DNA of 64,000 bases. Source: Novosphingopyxis baekryungensis DSM 16222. Lineage in GTDB: Bacteria > Pseudomonadota > Alphaproteobacteria > Sphingomonadales > Sphingomonadaceae. Positions 16,432 through 25,213 of the stretch are shown piece after piece (the stretch's first letter is position 1; each line of letters starts with the position of its first letter). The notes beneath the pieces were generated by a model that was given only the letters and a program-made list of their open reading frames with translations, was not told the origin of the DNA and searched no databases. The DNA is taken from assembly GCF_000420305.1 (NCBI RefSeq), contig NZ_ATUR01000008.1, positions 124,001 to 188,000 of the forward strand, in the 5' to 3' direction. Position numbers and translations under genes: made by a program.

Positions 16432-17829
16432 ATGGCGGACACCGGCAAGCTCACCCGCGGATCGATCCGCTATCATCTCTTTCACCAGACCTGGCCCGCC
16501 CTGATTGGCGTGGCGGCGCTCATGTCGGTCGGCATCGTCGATGCCTATTTCGTGGGGCAAGAGGGGCCAGACCAGCTGGCCGCGATCAGCTTTATCTTTC
16601 CCATCATCACTGCGCTCAGCAGCCTCGGCGTGGGCGTGATTGTGGGCATCAATTCGGTGGTCAGCCGCGCGCTTGGCCGCGGTGAGCATGATCTGGCCGA
16701 AACGCGCGGGCTGCAGGGCTTTATCATCGCCGGGTTTGCGGGCCTCGCCATCGGGGCGGCCTTGTGGGCGTTTCAGGCGCCGCTATTTGCCGCGATGAAT
16801 GCGGGCGAGGATCTGGAGCCGCTGATCAGCGCCTATATGACGCCCTATGCCATCGGCTATCCGTTCGTGATGTGGATGATGAGCCTGAACGGCATGCTGC
16901 GCGGACAGGGCGCGGCGGTGCGCAGCTCGATCATCCTGATCGTGAATGCGGCGGCCAACTGGGTGCTCGATCCGATGCTGATCGCCGGATGGGGCCCGCT
17001 GCCGGGCTATGGCATTGCCGGCGCGGCCTATGCCAGCGTGATCGCCTTCGGGCTGGCCGGGATCACCGCCTTCGTTCTGCTGCAGACGAGCGACCTGAAA
17101 TTGCGGCTTTCGCGTTTCAGCCGGGAAGGCTGGGGCGCCGGGGCCAAGGCGTTGATCAGCGTGGGCGGACCGGCGGCCATATCGAACAGCATCAACCCGA
17201 TCGGGCTGGCGGTGCTCACCGGCTTCCTGGCCACCTATGGGCAGGATGCGGTGGCGGGCTATGGCGCGGCGGGGCGGCTGCAAAGCTTTGCCGTGGTGCC
17301 GCTCCTGGCCCTGTCCGGCTCGATCGGCGCCATCGTGGGGCAGAACTGGGGCGCAGGTCAGGAAGTTCGCGCGCGCAAGGCGCTGCTATATGCGGTCGGT
17401 TTCGCGATGCTGTACGGTCTGGCCATCGCCGCCTTGCTGGTGGGCTTTTCGCGTCAGTTCGCCGGGCTGTTCACCGATAGCGCGCCGGTGATCGACGCCG
17501 CCGCACGCTATCTCACCATCGCCGCCTGGGGCTATGGCCTGTACGGAGCGCTGATCGTGTCGAACGGCGCGCTCAATGCTATCGACAAGGCGTCGCGCGC
17601 GCTGATGGTTTCGGTTGGCCGGGTGCTGCTGGTGATGGTGCCCACGGCCTGGCTTCTGGGACGGATGTGGCAGGAGGACGGCATCTACGCCGCCGAGCTT
17701 GCTGCCAATGTGGTGGGCGGGGCCATCGCCTTCTGGATTGCCTGGCGCGTGCTGGGGCGCGGCGCAGATGCGCAAAGGGCGCGCTCGCAAGATACGAACG
17801 CGCCCCTTTCAGCCGAACCGGCGGAATAA
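16432..17829 (+). CDS. MATE-family multidrug/metabolite exporter
   Basis: A 465-residue inner-membrane transporter with about twelve helices in two homologous halves, the usual size for the MATE (NorM/DinF) family, which couples export of organic cations to proton or sodium entry. Typical elements are the opening IRYHLFHQTWPALIGVAALM, MMSLNGMLRGQGA, and in the second half GGPAAISNSINPIGL and SGSIGAIVGQNWGAGQ. The ATG at 16432 is the sensible start; an ATG at 16315 lies inside moaE. The stop codon sits in the loop of an 8-bp hairpin. The substrate cannot be told. Confidence 0.9.
   Translation: MADTGKLTRGSIRYHLFHQTWPALIGVAALMSVGIVDAYFVGQEGPDQLAAISFIFPIITALSSLGVGVIVGINSVVSRALGRGEHDLAETRGLQGFIIAGFAGLAIGAALWAFQAPLFAAMNAGEDLEPLISAYMTPYAIGYPFVMWMMSLNGMLRGQGAAVRSSIILIVNAAANWVLDPMLIAGWGPLPGYGIAGAAYASVIAFGLAGITAFVLLQTSDLKLRLSRFSREGWGAGAKALISVGGPAAISNSINPIGLAVLTGFLATYGQDAVAGYGAAGRLQSFAVVPLLALSGSIGAIVGQNWGAGQEVRARKALLYAVGFAMLYGLAIAALLVGFSRQFAGLFTDSAPVIDAAARYLTIAAWGYGLYGALIVSNGALNAIDKASRALMVSVGRVLLVMVPTAWLLGRMWQEDGIYAAELAANVVGGAIAFWIAWRVLGRGADAQRARSQDTNAPLSAEPAE
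17774..17809 (-). terminator. Hairpin inside the 3' end of the MATE gene, possible terminator for the convergent lipoprotein gene
   Basis: The arms AAAGGGCGCG and CGCGCCC(C)TTT, ten base pairs with one bulge, flank a loop of about 15 bases. The site is within the last codons of the MATE gene and about 40 bases past the stop of the convergent lipoprotein gene. The U-tract on either strand is only three bases, so termination strength is doubtful. Confidence 0.4.
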
Positions 17830-17837
17830 CCGCCGGT
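17817..17837. terminator. Hairpin enclosing the MATE stop codon
   Basis: A perfect 8-bp stem, ACCGGCGG and CCGCCGGT, encloses the five-base loop AATAA, which includes the TAA stop. It lies between two convergent genes. It lacks a U-tract, so it may act as an RNA-stabilising stem or a weak bidirectional terminator. Confidence 0.45.
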
Positions 17838-17850
17838 CAACGCAAGACGA

Positions 17851-18156
17851 TTAGTCCTGCTGTGCTTCGGTAACCGATTCGTCCTGGACGTCGGCTTCGG
17901 TGCGCGCAGCAGCCGCATCGGCATTGTCAGCGGCCGAATTGGCGGCATTTTCAATGTTGTTGCCAGCTTCGTCGAGTTCCTGGCCCGCAGCCTGCGTGCC
18001 GGCTTCGATCGCGTTGCCGGCATTCTCAGCGCCTGCTTCCACATCGTTGCCAATGGCGTCAGCCGCTTCGCCCGTCTTGTCCTGTGCTTCCTGCGAGCAG
18101 GCCGACAGACCAAGTGCAGCGGTAGCAACCAGACCGGTAATGATGAACTTACGCAT
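17851..18156 (-). CDS. Small Ala/Glu/Asn-rich lipoprotein
   Basis: A 101-residue protein with a signal peptide ending in the lipobox LSAC (Cys20), so it is probably a lipid-anchored envelope protein. The mature part is low-complexity, dominated by Ala, Glu, Asp, Asn and Gly with an irregular 10-12 residue rhythm (AADAIGNDVEAGAENAGNAI...), predicted helical and very acidic. It resembles the small entericidin/hydrophilin-like lipoproteins common in alphaproteobacteria, which often respond to envelope or osmotic stress, but no specific function is assigned. It converges with the MATE gene. Confidence 0.8.
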   Translation of the reverse strand: MRKFIITGLVATAALGLSACSQEAQDKTGEAADAIGNDVEAGAENAGNAIEAGTQAAGQELDEAGNNIENAANSAADNADAAAARTEADVQDESVTEAQQD

Positions 18157-18354
18157 TAAATTGTCCTTCGGTAATTATTCCGACGCCCAACGAGGGCAGC
18201 TGGGATTTAGGCCATGGGTTTCGCAAATACAAGGTGAAGCGTGCATGATGGGCGGTGAAATGCGACAAACTGCCAGATCGGCCGTGCCTTATGCCGATTT
18301 CGTCTTGCAAAACTCACGATGGAAAGCGGACGCTGCAACCGCTATCTCGCATCC

Positions 18355-21153
18355 ATGCCTGATCAACCGCACCTCTTCCTCGTCGATGGCTCGGCCTATA
18401 TCTTCCGCGCCTATCATCGCCTTCCGCCGCTCACCAACAAGCATGGGGAGCCCGTTGGCGCGGTCTATGGCTACACGACGATGTTGTGGAAGCTGGTCGA
18501 CGATCTGAACGCCGCCGACGGCCCGACGCATATGGCGGTAATCTTCGACTATAGCTCGCACACCTTCCGCAACGATCTTTATGCCGAATATAAAGCGCAC
18601 CGCCCCGAACCGCCGGAAGACCTCAAACCGCAGTTCCCGATGATCCGCGACGCCACGCGCGCCTTTTCGCTGCCTTGCATCGAGGAGGAAGGCGTGGAGG
18701 CGGACGATGTGATCGCCACCTATGCCAAGCTGGCGCTGAAGGAGGGCTTCGAGGTCACCATCGTCAGTTCGGACAAGGATCTGATGCAGCTCATAGAACC
18801 TGGTCTCGATCTCTACGATACCATGAACGACCGGCGGCTCGGCGCGGACTATGTGCAGGAGAAATTCGGCGTCGGCCCGGAATTGCTGGGCGATGTGCTG
18901 GCGCTGATGGGCGACAGCGTGGACAATATCCCCGGCGTGCCCGGCATCGGCCCCAAGACGGCGGCCAAATTGCTGAACGAGCATGGCGATCTGGACGGCG
19001 TGCTGGCCGCCGCGCCGGACATGAAAAAGAGCAAGATGAAGGAAAATCTGCTCGAGCATATGGACGATGCCCGCATGTCCCGCGTGCTGGTGACGCTGAA
19101 AGAGGATTGCGCCATCCCGCAGGGGCTGGACGAATTTGCGCTGAAGGGCATTCCCGAGGAGCCGCTGCGCGCCTTTCTGGAGCATCATGGCTTCGGTTCG
19201 CTGCTGAAGCGGATGGGGGCGGTGACCAGCACCCATGGTGCCAAGCCGCTGCTGGGCGAGACGGCGGATACGCCTGCGCGTGCGCAGGGGGCGGCCAGCG
19301 CGCCGGACATGCCCGCCATCGACCGATCCGCCTATGTCTGCGTGACCGACCTTGCCGATGTCGATCACTGGATCGCCCGCGCGCGGGAAGAAGGCGTGAT
19401 CGGTTTCGATACCGAAACCGACAGCCTGGAAGCGGTGACCGCAGAGCTGATCGGCATCAGCCTGGCCGTGGCCCCGAACGAGGCCTGCTACATCCCCTTT
19501 GGTCATGGCGGCGGGGACATGTTCGATGAAAAGCCCAAACAGTGCGACCGGGATGCCGTGCTGGCCAAGCTCAAGCCGCTGCTCGAGGATGATGCCGTCC
19601 TGAAGGTCGGGCAGAATCTGAAATATGACATGTCCGTGCTGGCGCAGCATGGCGTGTCGCTGACGCCGTTCGACGATACGATGGTGATGAGCTTCTGCCT
19701 GGATGCAGGCCAGGAAGTGGGCGGCGGGCACGGCATGGATGCGCTGGCCAAGGCGCATCTGGACCATGAGCCGATCAGCTACAAATCGCTCACCGGCACC
19801 GGCAAGAAGGCGATCGGCTTTCACGAGGTCGCGCTGAAAGATGCCACCGAATATGCCGCCGAGGACGCGGATGTGACGCTGCGCCTGTGGCATCACCTCA
19901 AGCTGCGCATGCCGCCCGAAGGCGTGGCGCAGGTCTATGAGCGGGTGGACCGCCCGCTGGTGCCTGTGGTGGCGCGCATGGAATGCCGCGGCATCAAGGT
20001 GGACCGCGAGGCGCTCAGCCGCCTGTCGGGCGAATTCGCCAAGGAAATGGATGTGCTGGAAACGCAGATCCACGACCTGGCGGGCGAGGAGTTTTCCATT
20101 GGCAGCCCCAAGCAGCTGGGCGATATCCTGTTCGACAAGATGGGCCTCAAAGGCGGCAAGAAAGGCAAGTCCGGCCAGTACAGCACCGATCAGAGCGTGC
20201 TGGAAAAACTGGATTCGCAGGGCGTGGAGATGGCCAGCAAGGTGCTGGAATGGCGCCAGCTGTCCAAGCTGAAATCCACCTATACCGATGCGCTGCAGGC
20301 GCAGATCAACGACAAGACCGGGCGCGTGCATACCAGCTATAGCCTGGTGGGCGCGCAGACCGGGCGGCTGTCCTCGACCGATCCCAACCTGCAGAACATC
20401 CCCATCCGCACCGCCATCGGGCGGCAGATCCGCGAGGCGTTCGTGGCCGAGCCGGGGAATGTGCTGCTGGCCGCCGATTACAGCCAGATCGAGCTGCGCC
20501 TGGCCGCGCATATCGCCGATGTGCCTGAACTGCGCGACGCGTTCGAGCAGGGCGAGGACATCCACAACCGCACCGCGCAGGAACTGTTCGGAGAGGTCAA
20601 TCGCGACACGCGCGGGCGGGCCAAGACGATCAACTTCGCCATTCTCTACGGCATCAGCCGCTGGGGCCTCGCCAAACGACTGGAGGTGGAGCCGGATGAG
20701 GCGCAGGCGATGATCGACACCTATTTCGAGCGCTTCCCCGGCATCGCCAAATATATGGCGCAGACGCTGGAATCGGTGCGCGCCAAGGGATTCAGCGAGA
20801 CGCTGTTCGGCCGAAAGACGCATTTTCCGCGTATCGGCAGCAAAAATCAGGCGGAGCGTCAGGGCAGCGAGCGCGCTGCGATCAATGCGCCGATCCAGGG
20901 CACTAGCGCGGACATCATCAAGCGTGCCATGGCCCGCATGGAGCCCGCGCTGGCCGAGGCCGGACTGCCGAACGTCAGGATGCTGCTGCAGGTGCATGAT
21001 GAACTGGTGTTCGAACTGCCCGAAGGCGATGTGGCGGCGGCCACGCCGGTGATCGAGCGGGTGATGGCCGAAGCCGCCCTGCCGGCGGTTACGCTATCGG
21101 TGCCGCTGGGCGTGGAGATCGGCACCGGCAAAAGCTGGGACGCGGCGCATTAG
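18355..21153 (+). CDS. polA: DNA polymerase I
   Basis: A 932-residue repair and Okazaki-fragment polymerase with all three domains. The 5' nuclease comes first (HLFLVDGSAYIFRAYH; SSDKDLMQL; GDSVDNIPGVPGIGPKTA). The 3'-5' proofreading exonuclease carries intact acidic residues in GFDTETDSLE and ends in YAAEDADVTLRL. The polymerase domain has motif A LLAADYSQIELRLAAHI, motif B RAKTINFAILYGIS and motif C LQVHDELVFE. In motif B the usual Gly after Phe is Ala. The start at 18355 (MPDQPHLFLVDG) is preferred over 18319. The 198-base upstream gap shares promoter space with the divergent lipoprotein gene; no other gene is seen there. Confidence 0.97.
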   Translation: MPDQPHLFLVDGSAYIFRAYHRLPPLTNKHGEPVGAVYGYTTMLWKLVDDLNAADGPTHMAVIFDYSSHTFRNDLYAEYKAHRPEPPEDLKPQFPMIRDATRAFSLPCIEEEGVEADDVIATYAKLALKEGFEVTIVSSDKDLMQLIEPGLDLYDTMNDRRLGADYVQEKFGVGPELLGDVLALMGDSVDNIPGVPGIGPKTAAKLLNEHGDLDGVLAAAPDMKKSKMKENLLEHMDDARMSRVLVTLKEDCAIPQGLDEFALKGIPEEPLRAFLEHHGFGSLLKRMGAVTSTHGAKPLLGETADTPARAQGAASAPDMPAIDRSAYVCVTDLADVDHWIARAREEGVIGFDTETDSLEAVTAELIGISLAVAPNEACYIPFGHGGGDMFDEKPKQCDRDAVLAKLKPLLEDDAVLKVGQNLKYDMSVLAQHGVSLTPFDDTMVMSFCLDAGQEVGGGHGMDALAKAHLDHEPISYKSLTGTGKKAIGFHEVALKDATEYAAEDADVTLRLWHHLKLRMPPEGVAQVYERVDRPLVPVVARMECRGIKVDREALSRLSGEFAKEMDVLETQIHDLAGEEFSIGSPKQLGDILFDKMGLKGGKKGKSGQYSTDQSVLEKLDSQGVEMASKVLEWRQLSKLKSTYTDALQAQINDKTGRVHTSYSLVGAQTGRLSSTDPNLQNIPIRTAIGRQIREAFVAEPGNVLLAADYSQIELRLAAHIADVPELRDAFEQGEDIHNRTAQELFGEVNRDTRGRAKTINFAILYGISRWGLAKRLEVEPDEAQAMIDTYFERFPGIAKYMAQTLESVRAKGFSETLFGRKTHFPRIGSKNQAERQGSERAAINAPIQGTSADIIKRAMARMEPALAEAGLPNVRMLLQVHDELVFELPEGDVAAATPVIERVMAEAALPAVTLSVPLGVEIGTGKSWDAAH

Positions 21154-21174
21154 CGCAACGCTGCCGGTGCGCCC

Positions 21175-22044
21175 TTACAGGCGATCCGGCAGTTGCCAGT
21201 GCGCGCCGATCTCCATGTCCAGACTTGGCGGATCGAACGGATCCAGCCCCGATCCTGGATAGAAAGCAAATTCGCCGAATTTCGGTCCCGCATCGGTGTC
21301 GTAAAAATCGCAGCGCACGAAATCGAACCCGCGGCCCAGCATCTCTGCGGCCTCCACCATCGCGATGATGCTGGCGGGAAACAGATGCCCCTCCCGTTCC
21401 GCGCTATCGGAAACAGGCTGGCGGCTGCGATCGTAGAGCAACCAGCGATGCGCGGATTCGCGGGCCAGATGCACCTGAATGAAGGCGGCGCGGCCATCGA
21501 ACACATAGATCTTGTAATCGACCGGGAATTGCCCGTTCCGCCCGATAAACGGCTCGGTCAGGATTCCGCGCGGCACGGCCCGATATGCCCATTCGTCCAG
21601 CCACAGGCCGTAGGGCCTGCGCATCCAGCGCGCGCTGCGGGCGCGCACCGCATCCCAGTCCGGCGCCCGATCGCGCAGGAACATGTTCTGGTTGCAGCCA
21701 TGGCGCGCCTTGATCACCAGCGGCAAGGGCCAGTCCGGGCACACGGGCAATTGCGCGCCGTGCCAGAGCGTGGGCACGATCCATTCCGGGCCGAGCATGG
21801 CGCACACATGCGCCTTGGCCGCCAGCTTGTCCGTAAGCCAGGGCAGGCGCGGATCGCGGCAGGCCAATTTGCGCGCCTGCACTTTTTCGGTAAAAGTTCG
21901 CGGCGTATCGAGATCGGGGAGGTGGTGATGCCGCCACAGATAGGTCAGCCGGATACGCTGGCGGCGCATGACCCGTTCAAGGACGGTATCGATGCGCGGC
22001 AGGTCTGCAGGATTGGGAAAGGTCAGACCATCGAAGCTGTCCAC
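21175..22044 (-). CDS. TupA-like ATP-grasp protein, probable surface-polysaccharide/teichuronopeptide-type ligase
   Basis: A 289-residue protein of the ATPgrasp_TupA family. Matching segments are RTFTEKVQARKL, LTDKLAAKAHV, LVIKARHGCNQNM (nucleotide-binding strand), YKIYVFDGRAAFIQVHLAR, and FVRCDFYDTDAGPKFGEFAFYPGSGL with metal-binding acidic residues near the end. In other bacteria the family sits in capsule or exopolysaccharide clusters and is predicted to attach amino acids. Here it is alone, convergent with polA and divergent from the antiporter gene. The substrate is unknown. Confidence 0.83.
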   Translation of the reverse strand: MDSFDGLTFPNPADLPRIDTVLERVMRRQRIRLTYLWRHHHLPDLDTPRTFTEKVQARKLACRDPRLPWLTDKLAAKAHVCAMLGPEWIVPTLWHGAQLPVCPDWPLPLVIKARHGCNQNMFLRDRAPDWDAVRARSARWMRRPYGLWLDEWAYRAVPRGILTEPFIGRNGQFPVDYKIYVFDGRAAFIQVHLARESAHRWLLYDRSRQPVSDSAEREGHLFPASIIAMVEAAEMLGRGFDFVRCDFYDTDAGPKFGEFAFYPGSGLDPFDPPSLDMEIGAHWQLPDRL

Positions 22045-22093
22045 AGGGGGGTCCGTTTGTTGACGCCGGGACCCGCCCAGCTATGGCGATGAA

Positions 22094-23422
22094 ATGACTG
22101 CCATAACAAACAGTTCCGAATTGGTGACCACCCCTGCCGAGGCGGCGGCGGCCGTCGATATCGTCACTTACTATATTCCCATCCTGCTCAGTCTGGGCGC
22201 GATCATCCTGTTGATCGCCTGGTTGCCGCTGATCCTGCGCAAACTGCCTTTGACCCTGCCGCTGATCTGCGTCCTCATCGGCGCGGCGATCTTCACCTTC
22301 ACGCCCTTTGCCGATTACGGCCCTTACCCGGCAGAAACCCCGATCCTGATCGAGAAGGCGACCGAGCTGATCGTGATCATCTCGCTGATGGGCGCAGGGC
22401 TGAAGATCGGACGACCGTTCAGCTTTCGCGGCTGGCAGATCACGGTGCGCATGCTGGCCATCTGTATGCCGCTGACCATATTGGCGCTGCTGTTCCTGAG
22501 CGGCGCGATGCTTGGTCTGGGCATCGTGTCCGCCCTCCTGCTGGCCTCCTGCCTTGCGCCGACCGATCCGGTCTTGGCCTCCGATGTGCAGATCGAAAAG
22601 CCGCAATGCGATGAGGAGTCGGAGGCACGTTTTGCGCTGACCAGCGAGGCCGGGCTGAACGATGCGCTTACCTTCCCCTTCGTGAACCTGGCCATTGCGC
22701 TGGCCGTTGCGGGCGGATTCAGCTGGCAGACCGTCGGCGGATGGGCGCTGGAGGATGTGCTGATCAAGCTGTCGGTCGGCCTGGTGACCGGTCTGGCGGC
22801 GGGCTGGATTTTCGGCAAAATCGTCTATGCGCTGCCCACCGGCACCCGGCTCAGCCGCACCGGCGACGGCTTCGTGGCGCTGGGCGCAACGCTGAGCATC
22901 TATGCGCTCACCGAATTGCTGCACGGCTACGGTTTTCTGGCGGTATTTCTGGCCGGGCTGATGCTGCGCCGGGCATCGCGGGAAAACGACTTCAACGATC
23001 GGCTGCATGATTTCGCCGATGAGACCGAACGTCTGCTGATGATGGTCATGCTGGTCTTCTTCGGCGGCATGCTGGCCAGCGGCGGCTATCTGTCCGCCGT
23101 CGGCTGGCGTGAAATCGGCTTTGCCGCCGTGGCGCTGTTCGTGGTCCGTCCGCTTGCCGGCATGATCGGGCTGATCGGCGTGAAAAGGCCGCCGCTGGAA
23201 CGGTTCATTATCTCCTTTTTCGGCATTCGCGGCCTGGGGTCGGTCTATTATCTGTCCTACGCGCTGAACCATGCGGAGTTCGAGCAGGAGATCGTGCTGT
23301 GGGAGGTGATGGGGCTGATCATCCTGATGTCGATCATCCTGCACGGATTTCTGGTGACCCCGCTGATGGGCAGGCTGGACCGGCATCTGGAAGGCAGGCA
23401 AAAGAGCGCCGAGGCCGCTTAA
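22094..23422 (+). CDS. Cation/proton antiporter, CPA1 (NhaP-like) family
   Basis: A 442-residue inner-membrane antiporter with about twelve helices, probably exchanging Na+ or K+ for H+. Family hallmarks are ASCLAPTDPVLASDVQ (transport Asp in TM5) and TSEAGLNDALTFPF (Asn-Asp pair in TM6). A helix near residue 270 carries TELLHGYGFLAVFLAGL, and FFGIRGLGSVYYLSYAL holds the conserved Arg. It lacks a long C-terminal regulatory domain. The 49-base gap to the divergent TupA-like gene must contain both promoters. Confidence 0.88.
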   Translation: MTAITNSSELVTTPAEAAAAVDIVTYYIPILLSLGAIILLIAWLPLILRKLPLTLPLICVLIGAAIFTFTPFADYGPYPAETPILIEKATELIVIISLMGAGLKIGRPFSFRGWQITVRMLAICMPLTILALLFLSGAMLGLGIVSALLLASCLAPTDPVLASDVQIEKPQCDEESEARFALTSEAGLNDALTFPFVNLAIALAVAGGFSWQTVGGWALEDVLIKLSVGLVTGLAAGWIFGKIVYALPTGTRLSRTGDGFVALGATLSIYALTELLHGYGFLAVFLAGLMLRRASRENDFNDRLHDFADETERLLMMVMLVFFGGMLASGGYLSAVGWREIGFAAVALFVVRPLAGMIGLIGVKRPPLERFIISFFGIRGLGSVYYLSYALNHAEFEQEIVLWEVMGLIILMSIILHGFLVTPLMGRLDRHLEGRQKSAEAA

Positions 23423-23534
23423 ACGGTCTGTCGCTGACTGCGCTCTTGCCACCGTGCCGCGGTCTGATTAAATCGGCTCCATCTTACTGGTCGCAGCCCT
23501 GCGGCCTGTCGCAACTTGCTCTCGGGAAGTCTCC

Positions 23535-24191
23535 ATGGACGATCGCAACAATATTCTGGCCGGATGGATCCTTGCAGGCGGTATCGCCGCGCTGGGGCTT
23601 TCGATCGGGTTCGGCAGTGTCTTCCATACCGAAGACCCGGAAGGCGAGAAAATGGGCTATTTCATCGAGGATACCGCCGCTGCAGCCGGTGAAGCGAGCG
23701 GCCCGCCGCTGGCCACGCTGCTGGCGAGTTCCGACGTTGCCCATGGCGAAACGGTGTTCAAGAAATGCGCCGCCTGCCACACGGTGGCCGCTGGCGGCGC
23801 GAACGGCATCGGCCCGAATCTGCACGGCGTGGTGGGTGAAGCCATCGGCAAGGGCGTGGGCGGCTATGCCTTTTCCGACGCGCTGGCGTCCGTGGGCGGC
23901 CAGTGGACCTTCGATCAGATGAATGCCTGGCTGGAAAGCCCGCGCAAGTTCGCGCCTGGCACCAAGATGACCTTTGCCGGCCTTGGCGATCCGCAGGACC
24001 GCGCCGATGTCATCGCTTATCTGAACGCGCAGGGCTCCAACCTGCCCTTCCCGCCCCCGCCGGCCGAGGGTGAAGGCGAAGACGCGGCTGGCGAATCCGA
24101 TGCCGCCGTCACGCCGGTCGATGCCGCCGTGGGCGATGGTGAGCCTGCGGGCGAAGCCAATGAAGCCGCAGCACCGGCAACGCCGCTCTAA
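23535..24191 (+). CDS. Membrane-anchored cytochrome c (CycM/cytochrome c552 type)
   Basis: A 218-residue protein with an N-terminal uncleaved anchor (ILAGWILAGGIAALGLSIGFG) and one class I haem c domain in the periplasm (about 65-165). The haem-binding site is CAACH (Cys78, Cys81, His82), and the distal Met is in PGTKMTFAGL. The length and YAFSDAL and WLESPRKFAPG segments match alphaproteobacterial cytochrome c552/CycM, which shuttles electrons from bc1 to cytochrome oxidase. The last 45 residues are an Ala/Glu/Pro-rich tail. Two hairpins follow the stop. Confidence 0.92.
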   Translation: MDDRNNILAGWILAGGIAALGLSIGFGSVFHTEDPEGEKMGYFIEDTAAAAGEASGPPLATLLASSDVAHGETVFKKCAACHTVAAGGANGIGPNLHGVVGEAIGKGVGGYAFSDALASVGGQWTFDQMNAWLESPRKFAPGTKMTFAGLGDPQDRADVIAYLNAQGSNLPFPPPPAEGEGEDAAGESDAAVTPVDAAVGDGEPAGEANEAAAPATPL

Positions 24192-24200
24192 ACCTATCGG

Positions 24201-24235
24201 CTGCGGCGTCCCCAAGCGACGCCGCAGAATTCTTG
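24201..24235 (+). terminator. Rho-independent terminator after cytochrome c gene
   Basis: A perfect 10-bp stem CTGCGGCGTC / GACGCCGCAG with a seven-base loop begins 10 bases after the cytochrome c stop and is followed by AATTCTTG, a short T-containing tail. Confidence 0.7.
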
Positions 24236-24253
24236 TAGATAGAACGCCCTTAG

Positions 24254-24280
24254 AGGCGCGGCATGTTTGGTGCCGCGCCT
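24254..24280 (-). terminator. Second hairpin, probable terminator for the convergent LOG-family gene
   Basis: A perfect 10-bp stem AGGCGCGGCA / TGCCGCGCCT with a seven-base loop (TGTTTGG) lies 17 bases beyond the stop of the convergent LOG-family gene. The U-tract is weak on both strands. Confidence 0.55.
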
Positions 24281-24296
24281 TTGGCGATGGCGCCCT

Positions 24297-25187
24297 CTAT
24301 CGGGCGGTTGCGCGGTCCTCTGGGCCGAGTTCGTAAAATTCGCGAATCTTGTCCCAGCCTTCTTCTGCCGTTTCCACGAATTGAAACAGGTCCAGATCGG
24401 CCGGGCTGATGGTGCCTTCCAGCAGCAGTTCGTCGAAATTGATCACCCGCGTCCAGAATTCGCGGCCGTAGAGCAGGATCGGCATCCGCTCGACCTTGCC
24501 GGTCTGCACCAGAGTCAGCAGCTCGAAAAACTCGTCGAATGTCCCGAAGCCGCCGGGGAACGCCGCCACGGCGCGCGCGCGCAGCAGGAAATGCATCTTG
24601 CGCAGCGCGAAATAATGGAAGCGGAAGGACAGGGACGGCGTCACATAGCCATTGGGCGCCTGCTCATGCGGCAGCACGATGTTGAGGCCGATCGATTCCT
24701 TGCCGGCATCCGCCGCGCCGCGATTGGCCGCTTCCATGATCGACGGACCACCGCCCGAACAGACCACGAAATGCCGCTTGCCGTCATTTTCCCGAAATTC
24801 GCTGTTGCTGGCCAGGAAGGCGAGCTTGCGCGCTTCCTCATAATAGCGCGCCTTGTCGGCCAGCCTCTGCGCGATAATCTTGGCCCGATCGTCCACCGCC
24901 GCGTCGATCAGGGCCTGCGCCTTGTCGGGCGAGGGAATGCGCGCGGACCCGTAGATGACGAGCGTGGAGCCGATGCCCTGCTCCTCCAGCATCATTTCCG
25001 GCTTCAGCAGCTCCAGCTGAAAACGCACCGGCCGCAGCTCTTCGCGCAGCAGGAAATCATTGTCCTGAAAGGCCAGTCGATAGGCCGGATCGCGCGTCTG
25101 CGGTGTTTCGACCGCTTCCTCGTCGACAAAGCGGGCTTCCTGTTTGGCGCGGTAGAAGCGCCGTTCCTCGATATTCTTTTCTGCCAT
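24297..25187 (-). CDS. LOG-family (TIGR00730-like) nucleotide phosphoribohydrolase
   Basis: A 296-residue Rossmann-fold protein with the LOG (lysine decarboxylase-like) signature: SGGGPSIMEAANRGA and AFPGGFGTFDEFFELLTLVQTGK, i.e. the PGGxGTxxE motif. Family members cleave ribose-5-phosphate from AMP-type cytokinin nucleotides or act as nucleotide 5'-monophosphate nucleosidases. The N-terminal ~75 residues (RRFYRAKQEARFVDEE...) are an extension typical of the longer bacterial subgroup. The start at 25187 is chosen; an ATG at 25223 overlaps the extensin-like gene. The physiological substrate is unproven. Confidence 0.86.
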   Translation of the reverse strand: MAEKNIEERRFYRAKQEARFVDEEAVETPQTRDPAYRLAFQDNDFLLREELRPVRFQLELLKPEMMLEEQGIGSTLVIYGSARIPSPDKAQALIDAAVDDRAKIIAQRLADKARYYEEARKLAFLASNSEFRENDGKRHFVVCSGGGPSIMEAANRGAADAGKESIGLNIVLPHEQAPNGYVTPSLSFRFHYFALRKMHFLLRARAVAAFPGGFGTFDEFFELLTLVQTGKVERMPILLYGREFWTRVINFDELLLEGTISPADLDLFQFVETAEEGWDKIREFYELGPEDRATAR

Positions 25188-25213
25188 GCATTCGCGCCTA
25201 AGCGAGCAGAGGC

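Noticed and set aside
18289-20997. 902-residue minus-strand open frame opposite polA
   Set aside because: Same explanation: a GC shadow over an unmistakable DNA polymerase I gene.
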